A DNA stretch of 64,000 bases from Mycolicibacterium parafortuitum (lineage in GTDB: Bacteria > Actinomycetota > Actinomycetes > Mycobacteriales > Mycobacteriaceae), in NCBI RefSeq assembly GCF_010725485.1, contig NZ_AP022598.1:3286001-3350000 (forward strand), in the 5' to 3' direction. Shown here piece after piece: positions 7,957-17,800 of the stretch. Every line of letters starts with the position of its first letter. Position 1 is the stretch's first letter. The notes beneath the pieces are model-generated. The model saw only the letters and a list, made by a program, of their open reading frames with translations, was not told the DNA's origin and did not search any database. Both the position numbers and the translations under genes were made by a program.

Positions 7957-8656
7957 GCGGCTCCCGGTCGCGGAGCAGCCGTTCGGCGACGGCGACGTCA
8001 CGCGCGTAGGTGACCTTGAAGTTGGTCGCGTGCCCGGCGAACGTACGCACCTGCACCGCGGTGTACCGCTCGACGCATGACGAGGTGTCGGTGCCCTCGA
8101 AGCCGTCGGATTCGGCGCCGCGGTAGGCGGCCAACAGGTCGCGGGCGCGGAACGCCTGCGGAGTCTGCACCCGCACCAGTGCGGCGCGGTCGGGGACCGG
8201 CGACAAGCCGTCGTCGCCCGCACCGGCGAGGTTCGCGGCGGGCAGCGCGGGCAGCGCGCCGCCGTAGCGCCGGGCCAGCGTGATGGCTTCGGTGAACATC
8301 GCGGGCGGCGCCAGCGGGCGGGCGGCGTCATGGATGGCCACCACGTCGACCGCGCCGGACTCGATGTCGTCGGCCAGGTAGCGCATCAGATTGGTCTCCG
8401 AGGCATGCCGGGTGTCGCCGCCCTCGACGAATTCGACCGGGACATCGCCGAGTTCGCGGCGCACGGTGTCGCGGGCGAGGTCGTGCTCGCCACGGCGGAA
8501 CACCAGGATCGTGCGCGTCACATCAGGTATCCGGGTCAGCGTGTCCAGCGACCAGGTCACCATGGAGCGTCCGGCCAGCAGCAGATAGGCCTTGTTGCCG
8601 TCGGCGCCCACCCGGGTGCCCAGACCTGCGGCCAACACCACCCCGACCGCATGCAT
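7940..8656 (-). CDS. IspD-type 2-C-methyl-D-erythritol 4-phosphate cytidylyltransferase family
   Basis: A 238-residue protein with the canonical IspD signatures: VLAAGLGTRVGADGNKAYLLLAGRSM at the N-terminus (CTP loop with Arg and Lys), HDAARPL near the middle, and VQTPQAFR followed by an acidic GTDTSSCVER segment. In the MEP isoprenoid pathway IspD makes CDP-methylerythritol. In mycobacteria the housekeeping ispD normally sits beside ispF in another region, so this may be a second, specialised cytidylyltransferase; that needs a genome-wide view. The frame continues upstream to 9964 opposite the MFS gene, but ATG 8656 gives the normal N-terminus. Confidence 0.8.
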   Translation of the reverse strand: MHAVGVVLAAGLGTRVGADGNKAYLLLAGRSMVTWSLDTLTRIPDVTRTILVFRRGEHDLARDTVRRELGDVPVEFVEGGDTRHASETNLMRYLADDIESGAVDVVAIHDAARPLAPPAMFTEAITLARRYGGALPALPAANLAGAGDDGLSPVPDRAALVRVQTPQAFRARDLLAAYRGAESDGFEGTDTSSCVERYTAVQVRTFAGHATNFKVTYARDVAVAERLLRDREPLTDSR

Positions 8657-8685
8657 GCGCACGACCCTATCGCGGTCCCGCGGCG

Positions 8686-9939
8686 TCAGGTCTTGATGTC
8701 CTCCAGCAGGAACCTGTCGTCCTTCTCCAGCTGCCTGCGGGCTTTCCGCCGGGTGACCAGGATGCCGAGTACGGCCAGGGCCCACACCGCGTACTGCAGT
8801 GTCCACGCCTGCCGGAACGAGTCGAACGAGATGCCGCCCTTGGCCTCCATGACCATGCCCATGGCCTGCATCAGGATCAGCGACACAAGGAAGCCGCCCA
8901 TGTTGACCATGCCCTGCGCGGTGCCCAGCGTGGCGCGGGTGTTGAACGTCCTGGCGAAATCGAAGCCGACCATCGACCCGGGCCCGCCGACCGAGATGAC
9001 CGCGACGAGCACCACGAGCAGCCACAGCGGCGCCGGGCCCGGCAGGCTCAGCACCACCGTCCACACCACCGCATTGCTGCCGATGATGCCGAGCACGATC
9101 CAGGAGCGACGGTGGGGATAACGCCCGGTGAAGACGCCGATCAGGATCCCGGACGCGATCGCGGTGGCAACCGACAGGCTCAGCAACGCTCCGGCCGCGC
9201 CTGCCGACAGGCCCTGCGCCACGGTGAGATAGGGCAGGCCCCACATCAGCGCGAAGATCGTGATGGAGAACTGGGTGCCCATATGCGTGAAGAAGCCCAG
9301 CCGTGTTCCCGGTCGCAACCACACCGTCTTGACGCTGGTCAGGGTTTCGCGAACCGACATCGCCTCGGCGGTCGCCGCGGATCCGTCCGGGGTGTTCTTC
9401 ACGATCAGCAGGATCAGTACGAGCGACAGGGCGCCGAAGGCCGCGGCCGACGCGTAGGCCACCGACCAGCCCGCGGCGGACAGGATCGCCAGGAACGGCA
9501 CGGCTGACAGCACCTGCCCGAGCTGCCCGACGATGCCGGTCAGCTGGGTGACGACGGGGATCTGACGCGGCGCGAACCAGTGGGGGACCAGCCGCAGCAC
9601 CGAGATGAAGGTGACGGCGTCGCCCAGGCCGACCACCGCGCGCGCCGCAACCGCGGCGGGCAGGGATTCGGTGAAGGCCAACGCCAGCTGACCCGAGGCC
9701 ATCAGCGTCGCTCCCGACACGATCAGCACCCGTGATCCGTACCGGTCGAGTAGCAAGCCCGCGGGCACCTGCGCGCAGGCGTAGACCACCACCTGCAACA
9801 CGACGAACATCGACAGCACGGTCGGTCCGGCGGAGAAACGTTCCGCGGCGGCCAGCCCGGAGACGCCGAGGGTGGTCCGGTCGAAGACGGCGACGATGTA
9901 GGCGAGTAGCCCGGTGGCCCAAACAATCCAGGGACGCAC
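8686..9939 (-). CDS. Major facilitator superfamily transporter
   Basis: A 417-residue integral membrane protein with about 12 hydrophobic segments. The MFS motif between helices 2 and 3 is visible as AGLLLDRYGSRVL, and a second basic loop (FFTGRYPHRRSW-like) separates the halves. The first helix carries FDRTTLGVSG, as in anion/metabolite:proton symporters. The substrate is unknown. It starts at GTG 9939 after a GAAGGTG run and probably forms an operon with the IspD-type gene downstream (29-bp gap). Confidence 0.85.
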   Translation of the reverse strand: MRPWIVWATGLLAYIVAVFDRTTLGVSGLAAAERFSAGPTVLSMFVVLQVVVYACAQVPAGLLLDRYGSRVLIVSGATLMASGQLALAFTESLPAAVAARAVVGLGDAVTFISVLRLVPHWFAPRQIPVVTQLTGIVGQLGQVLSAVPFLAILSAAGWSVAYASAAAFGALSLVLILLIVKNTPDGSAATAEAMSVRETLTSVKTVWLRPGTRLGFFTHMGTQFSITIFALMWGLPYLTVAQGLSAGAAGALLSLSVATAIASGILIGVFTGRYPHRRSWIVLGIIGSNAVVWTVVLSLPGPAPLWLLVVLVAVISVGGPGSMVGFDFARTFNTRATLGTAQGMVNMGGFLVSLILMQAMGMVMEAKGGISFDSFRQAWTLQYAVWALAVLGILVTRRKARRQLEKDDRFLLEDIKT

Positions 9940-10277
9940 GTGTGGGCACCTTCTGTCGCTTCACTTTGTCTTAATGTCCAGCCGACGGCCGGTAGGTTCT
10001 TACATCGTCGCCGAGGAGGTGTACCCGGCGCCAATCGATTTGCTCACACGCCGCGATGTCCGTCCGCCGTGCGTGCGCCGATGGTGTTGGCTGAAACCGC
10101 ACCAGTACGCGCAGAAATCGACTCGAGATCAAGCATTACTGCTGATGAGGGCGTCAATTTAGCCGTAGTGCCGCTGGTGGTGCGGGTGACCTGTGTCTTC
10201 GCTCGGTGTCGCTACAGTGGCGGCATGCAGCACCCCGGCGTGGCCCGACCGTCCCCGCACGAATGCGGGGTCGCGTG
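9940..10277. other. 338-bp divergent intergenic region (MFS / MerR)
   Basis: Control region between the divergent MFS and MerR genes. No convincing protein frame was found. The right part has a possible MerR-side promoter: TGACCT (10187-10192) and TACAGT (10213-10218) spaced 20 nt apart, which is close to the unusually long 19-20 nt spacer typical of MerR-controlled promoters. The hairpin just before the MerR start is listed separately. Confidence 0.4.
10253..10270 (+). promoter_or_regulatory. Perfect 7-bp hairpin next to the MerR start
   Basis: CCCCGCA (10253-10259), loop CGAA, TGCGGGG (10264-10270). The hairpin ends 7 nt before ATG 10278 and includes the only purine-rich stretch that could serve as ribosome binding site, so it may limit translation of the regulator. 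Confidence 0.45.
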
Positions 10278-11012
10278 ATGGCGGAATACCGGCTCGACGA
10301 TCTCGCCCACGTCTCCGGAGTCAGCGCCAGGAACATCCGTGCGTACCGGGAGCGGGGCCTGCTCGATCCGCCGCGGCGGGCCGGGCGCACCGCGCTGTAC
10401 GACGATCACCATCTGTCGCAGCTTGATGCGATCAGCCGACTCCTTGGCAAGGGCTACAGCTCGGCCCACATCGCGGAGTTCTTCGCGGCGGTGCGGCGGG
10501 GGTCTGACCTGGCCGACGAGCTCGGCCTGCCGCGCGAGGTGCTCACTCGGGCGGGGCGGACGTACCGCCGCGGCCTGCCACTCGACCTGGACGCCGGCAG
10601 GGCTGAAGTCCACACCCTGGTCGAGTACGGCGTCGCCGAGGTGGTGGACGCCCGCCCGGTGATTCTCGACCACGCCGTCGCCGAGGTCCTGCAGCGGTCT
10701 CCAGACCCGCTGGGGTATGCGCGAACGCTGGCCCGCTTCCTGCGGTCGGCCGCGGGTCCGGTCGACTCCCTGGCGGAGACGCTGGCCGTGTGTCTCGACC
10801 AGCTGTACCGGGACCGCGTCGGGGACCGGGTGCCGCGGCCGCAGGAACTGACCGAGCTTCGCGGGATCGCTGCGGATTACCGGGCGCTCGCCGAGGCAGC
10901 CGCGGCCGTCCGGCTACGGCTCGCGATGCGGCGCCATCTGGGCGCTTCCGGGGTGGGGCGCGCCGTGGCGGCTCTGCTCGACGAGCCGTGGCGGTCCTGT
11001 CGCGGGGCCTGA
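10278..11012 (+). CDS. MerR-family transcriptional regulator
   Basis: A 244-residue protein. Residues 1-70 are a MerR winged-helix domain: YRLDDLAHVSGVSARNIRAYRERGLLDPPRR followed by GRTALYDDHHLSQLDAISRLLGKGYSSAHI. The remaining 170 residues are helical and Arg/Ala/Leu-rich with no recognised ligand motif and no Cys cluster, so metal sensing is unlikely. The frame is open back to 10206, but ATG 10278 (or the adjacent GTG 10275) starts right at the HTH. It is divergent from the MFS transporter, a likely target. A role for the downstream fas gene is possible but less likely given the 818-bp gap. Confidence 0.85.
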   Translation: MAEYRLDDLAHVSGVSARNIRAYRERGLLDPPRRAGRTALYDDHHLSQLDAISRLLGKGYSSAHIAEFFAAVRRGSDLADELGLPREVLTRAGRTYRRGLPLDLDAGRAEVHTLVEYGVAEVVDARPVILDHAVAEVLQRSPDPLGYARTLARFLRSAAGPVDSLAETLAVCLDQLYRDRVGDRVPRPQELTELRGIAADYRALAEAAAAVRLRLAMRRHLGASGVGRAVAALLDEPWRSCRGA

Positions 11013-11830
11013 ACGACACAGTCGCCGCAACGCCCGCGGTGAAGGCCGCGCGCGCCGGCTCCGGCTCCGGTTGCGGTCAGGAAGGATGCCGGACACCCAT
11101 CGCGCGACGGGCCCGGGTCGCCGGGGCGGGGCGTCTGGATGGCTGCCTTGGTGCGGAACGGGGTTCCTTGCCGCACAACCACGCTCGCGGAGCCGGTCTT
11201 CATCACACGGCGGGCGCCGCGTGCGGGCCGGTGCGTTCGGCCCTGCGGCGCCGTGCTCGAATCTGGCGTCATTTGAGGCGGCGCGTCCCGGACGGTGGGA
11301 TGGATCCCGCAAGGACTTACTCTCCAGTAGGAATTCCCAGCAAACTTGTATCCGCGAAGCGAAGCGCTGACAGGACAAGTTTTGCGATCGTGTCACGTCT
11401 GTCGACACGCCGACGCAACAAACAGAGAACTGAGTTTCTCAGATAACGATTGTGTAACAATGCTGCCTTGAACTGCGCTTCTATCCTACTCAACCGTAAC
11501 CACCCGCATGCAGGACGTTTGTCCCGGATAGTTCACCGCCGTCCGGAAACGCGCGTTACGCAACCTTGTGTTACCCACGCGTAGAACTCGCCAGTAACCA
11601 TTTCAGGCGCAAAACTAGGGCAGTCTCTTATGACACTCTTAGTACGGCTGAATGACCGCCTGCGGCTCACGGACCGCGATGGACGCGCCTGGAGAGGGCC
11701 GCGGGCGAGACCAGCCGGATTCGACGCCGAATCGCAAGGGCCCCAGCGGGTGCACAGGCAAGCACCCGACGAGCCGAAACAAGCCCCGCGACGAGCGACG
11801 TAGCGCGCAACACCGAGGAGAACACACGAC
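11013..11830. other. 818-bp region upstream of fas
   Basis: No supported gene. The first 300 bp are GC-rich. From about 11300 to 11660 the sequence becomes clearly richer in A/T than its surroundings and carries several short inverted and direct repeats, consistent with the fas promoter and operator region. Candidate elements include ATTGT-GTA-ACAAT at 11449-11461 and near-copies TTGTGTAAC (11450) and TTGTGTTAC (about 11567). GAGGAG at 11815-11820 is the likely ribosome binding site for fas. FasR, the known mycobacterial activator of fas-acpS, binds inverted repeats in this promoter, but I cannot confirm its site here. Confidence 0.5.
11449..11461. promoter_or_regulatory. Inverted repeat in the fas promoter region
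   Basis: Perfect 5-bp arms, ATTGT and ACAAT, around GTA, in an A/T-rich island about 370 bp before the fas start. It is a candidate operator, perhaps for FasR, whose sites in mycobacterial fas promoters are described as inverted repeats. Confidence 0.35.
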
Positions 11831-14800
11831 GTGACGATCAACGACCAGCACCGTGCGACCACCAATTCCAACGGCCGGGCCGAGCAGGGCTACGAACCGC
11901 TGACGGGAACGCACGCACTCGTCGATCGGCTGCATTCCGGTGAGCCCTACGCCGTCGCATTCGGCGGCCAGGGCGGCCCATGGCTGGAGAACCTCGAAGA
12001 GTTGGTGAACTCCGCCGGTATCGAATCGGAGATCAGCCAGCTGGTCGCCGAGGCCGAGCTCCTGCTGGAGCCGCTGGCCCGCGAGCTCGTCGTGGTGCGG
12101 CCGATCGGCTTCGAGCCGATGCGCTGGATCCGTGCGCTCGCCGCCGACGAGCCGCTGCCGTCCGCCAAGGACCTCACCACCGCCGCGATCTCCGGTCCCG
12201 GCATCCTGCTGACCCAGATGGCCGCCCAGCGGGCCATCAAGCGCCAGGGTCTCGACCTCGACGCGCACCCGCCGGTCGCGATCGCGGGCCACTCCCAAGG
12301 TGTGACCGCCGTCGAGTCGCTGAAGGCCGGCGGCGCCCGTGACGTCGAACTGCTGGCCATCGGTCAGCTGATCGGTGCGGCCGGGTCGCTGGTGTCGCGC
12401 CGCTGCGGCATGGTCGGACGCGGCGACAAATCGCCGATGGTGTCGGTGCTCAACGTCGACCCCGCACGCATCGCCGAACTGCTCGAGGAGTTCGCCCAGG
12501 ACGTCCGGACGGTGCTGCCCCCGGCGCTGTCGATCCGCAACGGCCGGCGGTCCGTCGTGATCACCGGTACCCCCGAACAGCTGGCCCGCTTCGAGCTCTA
12601 CTGCGAGAAGATCACGGAGAAGGAAGAGGCCGAGCGCAAGAACAAGACGCGCGGCGGCGCGATCTTCCGGCCGATCTTCAACCAGCTCAACGTCGAGGTG
12701 GGCTTCCACACCCCGCGTCTGGCTGCCGGCGTCGACCTCGTCAACGAATGGGCCGCGCGCACCGGACTTGACCGCGAACTCACCCAGCGGCTGACCGAGA
12801 CGATCTTCGTCAACCCGGTCGACTGGGTCGCGGAGGTGGAGGAACTCGCCGCGACCGGCGCGAAGTGGATCATCGACCTCGGGCCCAGCGACACCGTCAC
12901 CCGGTTGACCGCCCCGGTCATCCGCGGTCTCGGTATCGGCATCGTGCCCGCCGCCACGCGTTCCGGCCAGCGCAGCCTGTTCACCGTCGGCGCCGAGCCC
13001 GCCGTCGCACCGGCCTGGTCGAGCTACGCACCGAAGGCCGTCGCGCTGCCCGACGGTTCGGTCAAGGCCTCGACCAAGTTCACCCGGCTCACCGGCCGCT
13101 CGCCGATCCTGCTGGCCGGCATGACCCCGACCACGGTGGACGCGAAGATCGTCGCGGCCGCGGCCAACGCCGGCCACTGGGCCGAGCTCGCAGGCGGCGG
13201 CCAGGTCACCGAAGAGATCTTCGACGCCCGGGTCGCCGAACTCACCCAGCTGCTCGAGCCCGGCCGGGCCATCCAGTTCAACTCGTTGTTCCTGGACCCG
13301 TACCTGTGGAAGCTTCAGGTCGGCGGCAAACGCCTGGTGCAAAAGGCCCGCCAGTCCGGCGCCCCCATCGACGGTGTCGTCGTCACCGCGGGCATCCCCG
13401 ATCTCGAAGAGGCCGTCGAGCTGATCAAGGAGCTCAACGACGTCGGCATCAGCAACGTGGTGTTCAAGCCCGGCACCGTCGACCAGATCAAGTCGGTCAT
13501 CAAGATCGCCGTCGAGGTGCCCGACCGCGACGTCATCGTCCACATCGAGGGCGGCCGCGCCGGCGGGCACCACTCGTGGGAGGACCTCGACGACCTGCTC
13601 ATCAGCACCTACGGCGAGCTGCGCAAGTACCCGAACGTGACCATCTGCGTCGGCGGCGGCATCGGCACCCCGGAGCGGGCGGCCGAGTACCTGTCCGGTG
13701 AATGGGCCAAGGACTACGGCTTCCCGGCGATGCCGGTCGACGGCATCCTCGTCGGCACCGCCGCGATGGCGACCAAGGAGGCCACCACCTCGCCCGCGGT
13801 CAAGCAGATGCTCGTCGAGACCACCGGCACCGACACCTGGGTCGGTGCGGGCAAGGCCATCAACGGCATGGCCAGCGGCCGCAGCCAGCTCGGGGCCGAC
13901 ATCCACGAGATCGACAACACCGCGTCGCGGTGCGGTCGCCTGCTCGACGAGGTCGCCGGTGACGCCGACGCCGTGGCCGAGCGCCGCGACGAGATCATCG
14001 CGGCGATGGCCGATACCGCCAAGCCGTACTTCGGCGACGTCGGTGACATGTCCTACCTGCAGTGGCTGCAGCGCTACGTCGAACTCGCCATCGGCGACGG
14101 CGACAGCACCGCCGACACCGCAGCCCCCGGCAGCCCGTGGCTGGCCGACACCTGGCGTGAGCGCTTCGAGGAGATGCTCAAGCGCGCCGAGGCCCGCCTC
14201 AACGAGAAGGACTCCGGCCCGATCGAGTCGTTGTTCGTCGGCGACGGCGAGGTGCTGCTCGATCAGCCGACCGAGGCGATCGCCGCGCTGCTGGCCCGCT
14301 ACCCCGACGCCGGCGCCGTCAAGCTGCACCCGGCCGACGTGCCGTTCTTCGTGACGCTGTGCAAGAAGCCCGGCAAACCGGTCAACTTCGTGCCGGTCAT
14401 CGACAAGGACGTGCGCCGCTGGTGGCGCAGCGACTCGCTGTGGCAGGCCCACGATGCCCGCTACACCGCCGATCAGGTCTGCATCATTCCCGGCACCCAG
14501 GCCGTCGCCGGCATCACCCGGGTGGACGAACCGGTCGGCGAACTGCTCGACCGGTTCGAGCAGGAGATCGTCGACCGCGTGCTGGCCGCAGGCGCCGAGC
14601 CGACGCCGGTGGTGTCGCGCCGCCAGGCCCGCGCCGACGTCAGCGGACCGCTGGCCGTGGTGCTCGATTCACCCGACGTGCTGTGGGCCGGGCGCACCGC
14701 GATCAACCCGGTGCACCGCATCGGCGCGCCCGGTGAGTGGCAGGTCAACGACGTGCCCGGCAAGCCGAGTGCGACGCACCCGAACACCGGGGCGCGGCTG

Positions 14801-17800
14801 GAGTTGTCCGGGGACGGAAGCGTGACGCTGAGCGTGCCGCTGTCCGACATCTGGATCGACATCCGTTTCACGCTGCCGTCGTCCACCGTCGACGGCGGCG
14901 CCCCGATCGTCACCGTCGAGGACGCCGCCAAGGCGATGCGTTCGGTGCTGGCGATCGCCGCCGGTGTCGACGGGCCCGACGCGCTGCCCCCGGTGCGCGA
15001 CAACAGCGCGACCGTGACCGTCGAATGGGACCCGCAGAAGGTCGCCGACCACACCGGCGTCACCGCCACGTTCGGCGCCCCGCTGGCGCCGGGCCTGACC
15101 CTGGTGCCCGACGCGCTGGTCGGCCTGTGCTGGCCGGCGGTGTTCTCGGCGATCGGGTCGGCCGTCACCGACGACGGTTTCCCCGTCGTCGAGGGCCTGC
15201 TGAGCCTGGTTCACCTGGACCACGCCGCCCATCTGCTGGCCAAGCTGCCCGCGGAGAAGTCCCAATTGACCGTCACCGCGACGGCTCTGCCCGCCACCGA
15301 CACCGAGGTCGGCCGGGTCGTCCCGGTCGAGGTGTCCATCGCCGACACCGACGGGACCGTGCTGGCGACCCTCGGGGAGCGGTTCGCGATCCGCGGCCGT
15401 ACCGGTGCCGCCGAGCTGGCCGACCCGCCGCGGGCCGGCGGAGCCATCACCGACAACGCCACGGACACGCCGCGGCGCCGTCGCCGCGACGTCGTCGTCA
15501 CCGCCCCGGTGGACATGAGCGCGTTCGCCGTGGTCTCCGGTGACCACAACCCGATCCACACCGACCGCACCGCGGCGCTGCTGGCCGGGCTGAAAACGCC
15601 CATCGTGCACGGCATGTGGCTGTCGGCGGCGGCGCAGCACGCCGTCACCGCCACCGACGGCCGGGCCACCCCGCCCGCACGGCTGGTCGGCTGGACCTCC
15701 CGGTTCCTGGGGATGGTGCTGCCCGGTGACGAGATCGAGTTCCGGGTCGACCGCGTCGGCATCGACCGCGGCGCGGAGATCGTCGAGGTCACCGCCAAGG
15801 TCGGCGGCGAGCTGGTGATGGCCGCGACCGCGCAGCTGGCCGCGCCGAAGACCGTGTACGCGTTCCCGGGCCAGGGCATCCAGTCCAAGGGCATGGGCAT
15901 GGAGGTGCGTGCCCGCTCGAAGGCCGCCCGCAAGGTGTGGGACACCGCGGACAAGTTCACCCGCGAGACGCTGGGCTTCTCGGTGCTGCACGTCGTGCGG
16001 GACAACCCGACCAGCCTGATCGCCTCGGGTGTGCACTACCACCACCCCGAAGGGGTGCTGTACCTGACGCAGTTCACCCAGGTCGCGATGGCGACGGTGG
16101 CCGCGGCGCAGGTCGCCGAGATGCGCGAGCAGGGTGCGTTCGTCGAGGGCGCGATCGCCTGTGGTCACTCCGTCGGCGAATACACCGCGCTGGCATGCGT
16201 GTCCAACGTGTACCCGCTCGAAGCGCTGCTTGAGGTGGTGTTCCACCGCGGTTCGAAGATGCACGACATCGTGCCGCGCGACGCGCAGGGCCGGTCGAAC
16301 TACCGCCTGGCCGCGATCCGCCCGTCGCAGATCGATCTCGACGACGACGACGTCAAGGCCTTCGTCGCCGAGATCTCCGAGCGCACAGGCGAATTCCTGG
16401 AGATCGTGAACTTCAACCTGCGCGGCTCGCAGTACGCGATCGCCGGTACGGTCGCCGGGCTGGAAGCCTTGGAGGAAGAGGTCGAGCGGCGCCGCGAGAT
16501 CTCCGGCGGCAAGCGTTCGTTCATCCTGGTGCCCGGCATCGACGTGCCGTTCCACTCCAGCGTGCTGCGGGTCGGTGTCGCCGACTTCCGGCGTGCGCTC
16601 GAGCGGGTGATGCCCCAGGACGCCGATCCGGAGCTGCTGATCGGCCGCTACATCCCGAACCTGGTGCCGCGGCCGTTCACCCTGGACCGCGACTTCATCG
16701 AAGAGATCCGGGAACTCGTTCCGGCCGAGCCGCTCGACGAGGTGCTCGCCGACTACGACACCTGGCGCAACGAGAAGCCGCGCGAGCTGATGCGCAAGAT
16801 CGTCATCGAGCTGTTGGCGTGGCAGTTCGCCAGCCCGGTGCGGTGGATCGAGACGCAGGACCTGCTGTTCATCGAGGAGGCCGCGGGCGGTCTCGGTGTC
16901 GAGCGGTTCGTGGAGATCGGCGTCAAGAACGCGCCGACCGTCGCGGGCCTGGCCGCCAACACGCTGAAGTTGCCGGAGTACTCGCACAACACCACCGAGG
17001 TGCTCAACGCCGAGCGTGACGCCGCGGTGCTGTTCGCCACCGACACCGATCCGGAACCGGACGACGAGCCGGCGCCGGTCGCCGAGGCGGCCCCGGTGGA
17101 GGCGGCTCCCGCCCCGGCGGCGGCGCCCAGCGGCGGACTTCCGTCGAATGTCGCGCCCGCGGGCGCTCCACGCCCCGACGACATCACGTTCGACGCGGCC
17201 GACGCGACGATGGCGCTCATCGCGCTGTCGGCGAAGATCCGCGTGGACCAGATCGAGGCGCTCGACTCCATCGAGTCGATCACCGACGGCGCGTCGTCGC
17301 GGCGCAACCAGATGCTGGTCGATCTCGGGTCGGAGCTGAATCTCGGTGCCATCGACGGTGCCGCCGAAGCCGACCTGGCGGGTCTGAAGGGACAGGTCAC
17401 CAAGCTGGCCCGGACCTACAAGCCGTTCGGTCCGGTGCTGTCGGACGCGATCAACGACCAGCTGCGCACGGTCCTCGGGCCGTCCGGCAAGCGGCCCGCC
17501 TACATCGCCGAGCGGGTCAAGAAGACCTGGGAACTCGGGGACGGCTGGGTCAAGCACGTCACCGCCGAGGTCGCGCTGGGCACCCGCGAGGGATCCAGCG
17601 TCCGCGGCGGAGCGCTCGGCGGTCTGCACGACGGAGCCCTGGCCGATGCGGCCGCGGTGGACAAGGTGATCGACGCGGCCGTGACCGCGGTCGGGGCCCG
17701 GCTCGGGATTCCGGTGTCGCTGCCGTCCGCCGCGGGTGGTGGCGGTGGGGTCGTCGACTCGGCGGCACTCGGTGAGTTCGCCGAGCAGGTCACCGGACGC

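Noticed and set aside
8657..9964. Apparent fusion of the IspD-type protein with a 430-residue N-terminal extension
   Set aside because: The extension is a shadow of the MFS transporter on the same strand; ATG 8656 gives the standard IspD start.
11639..14452. 937-codon open frame antisense to the start of fas
   Set aside because: Codon-position mirror of a GC-rich gene; composition is His/Arg/Gly/Asp-rich without any domain, and FAS-I on the other strand is beyond doubt.
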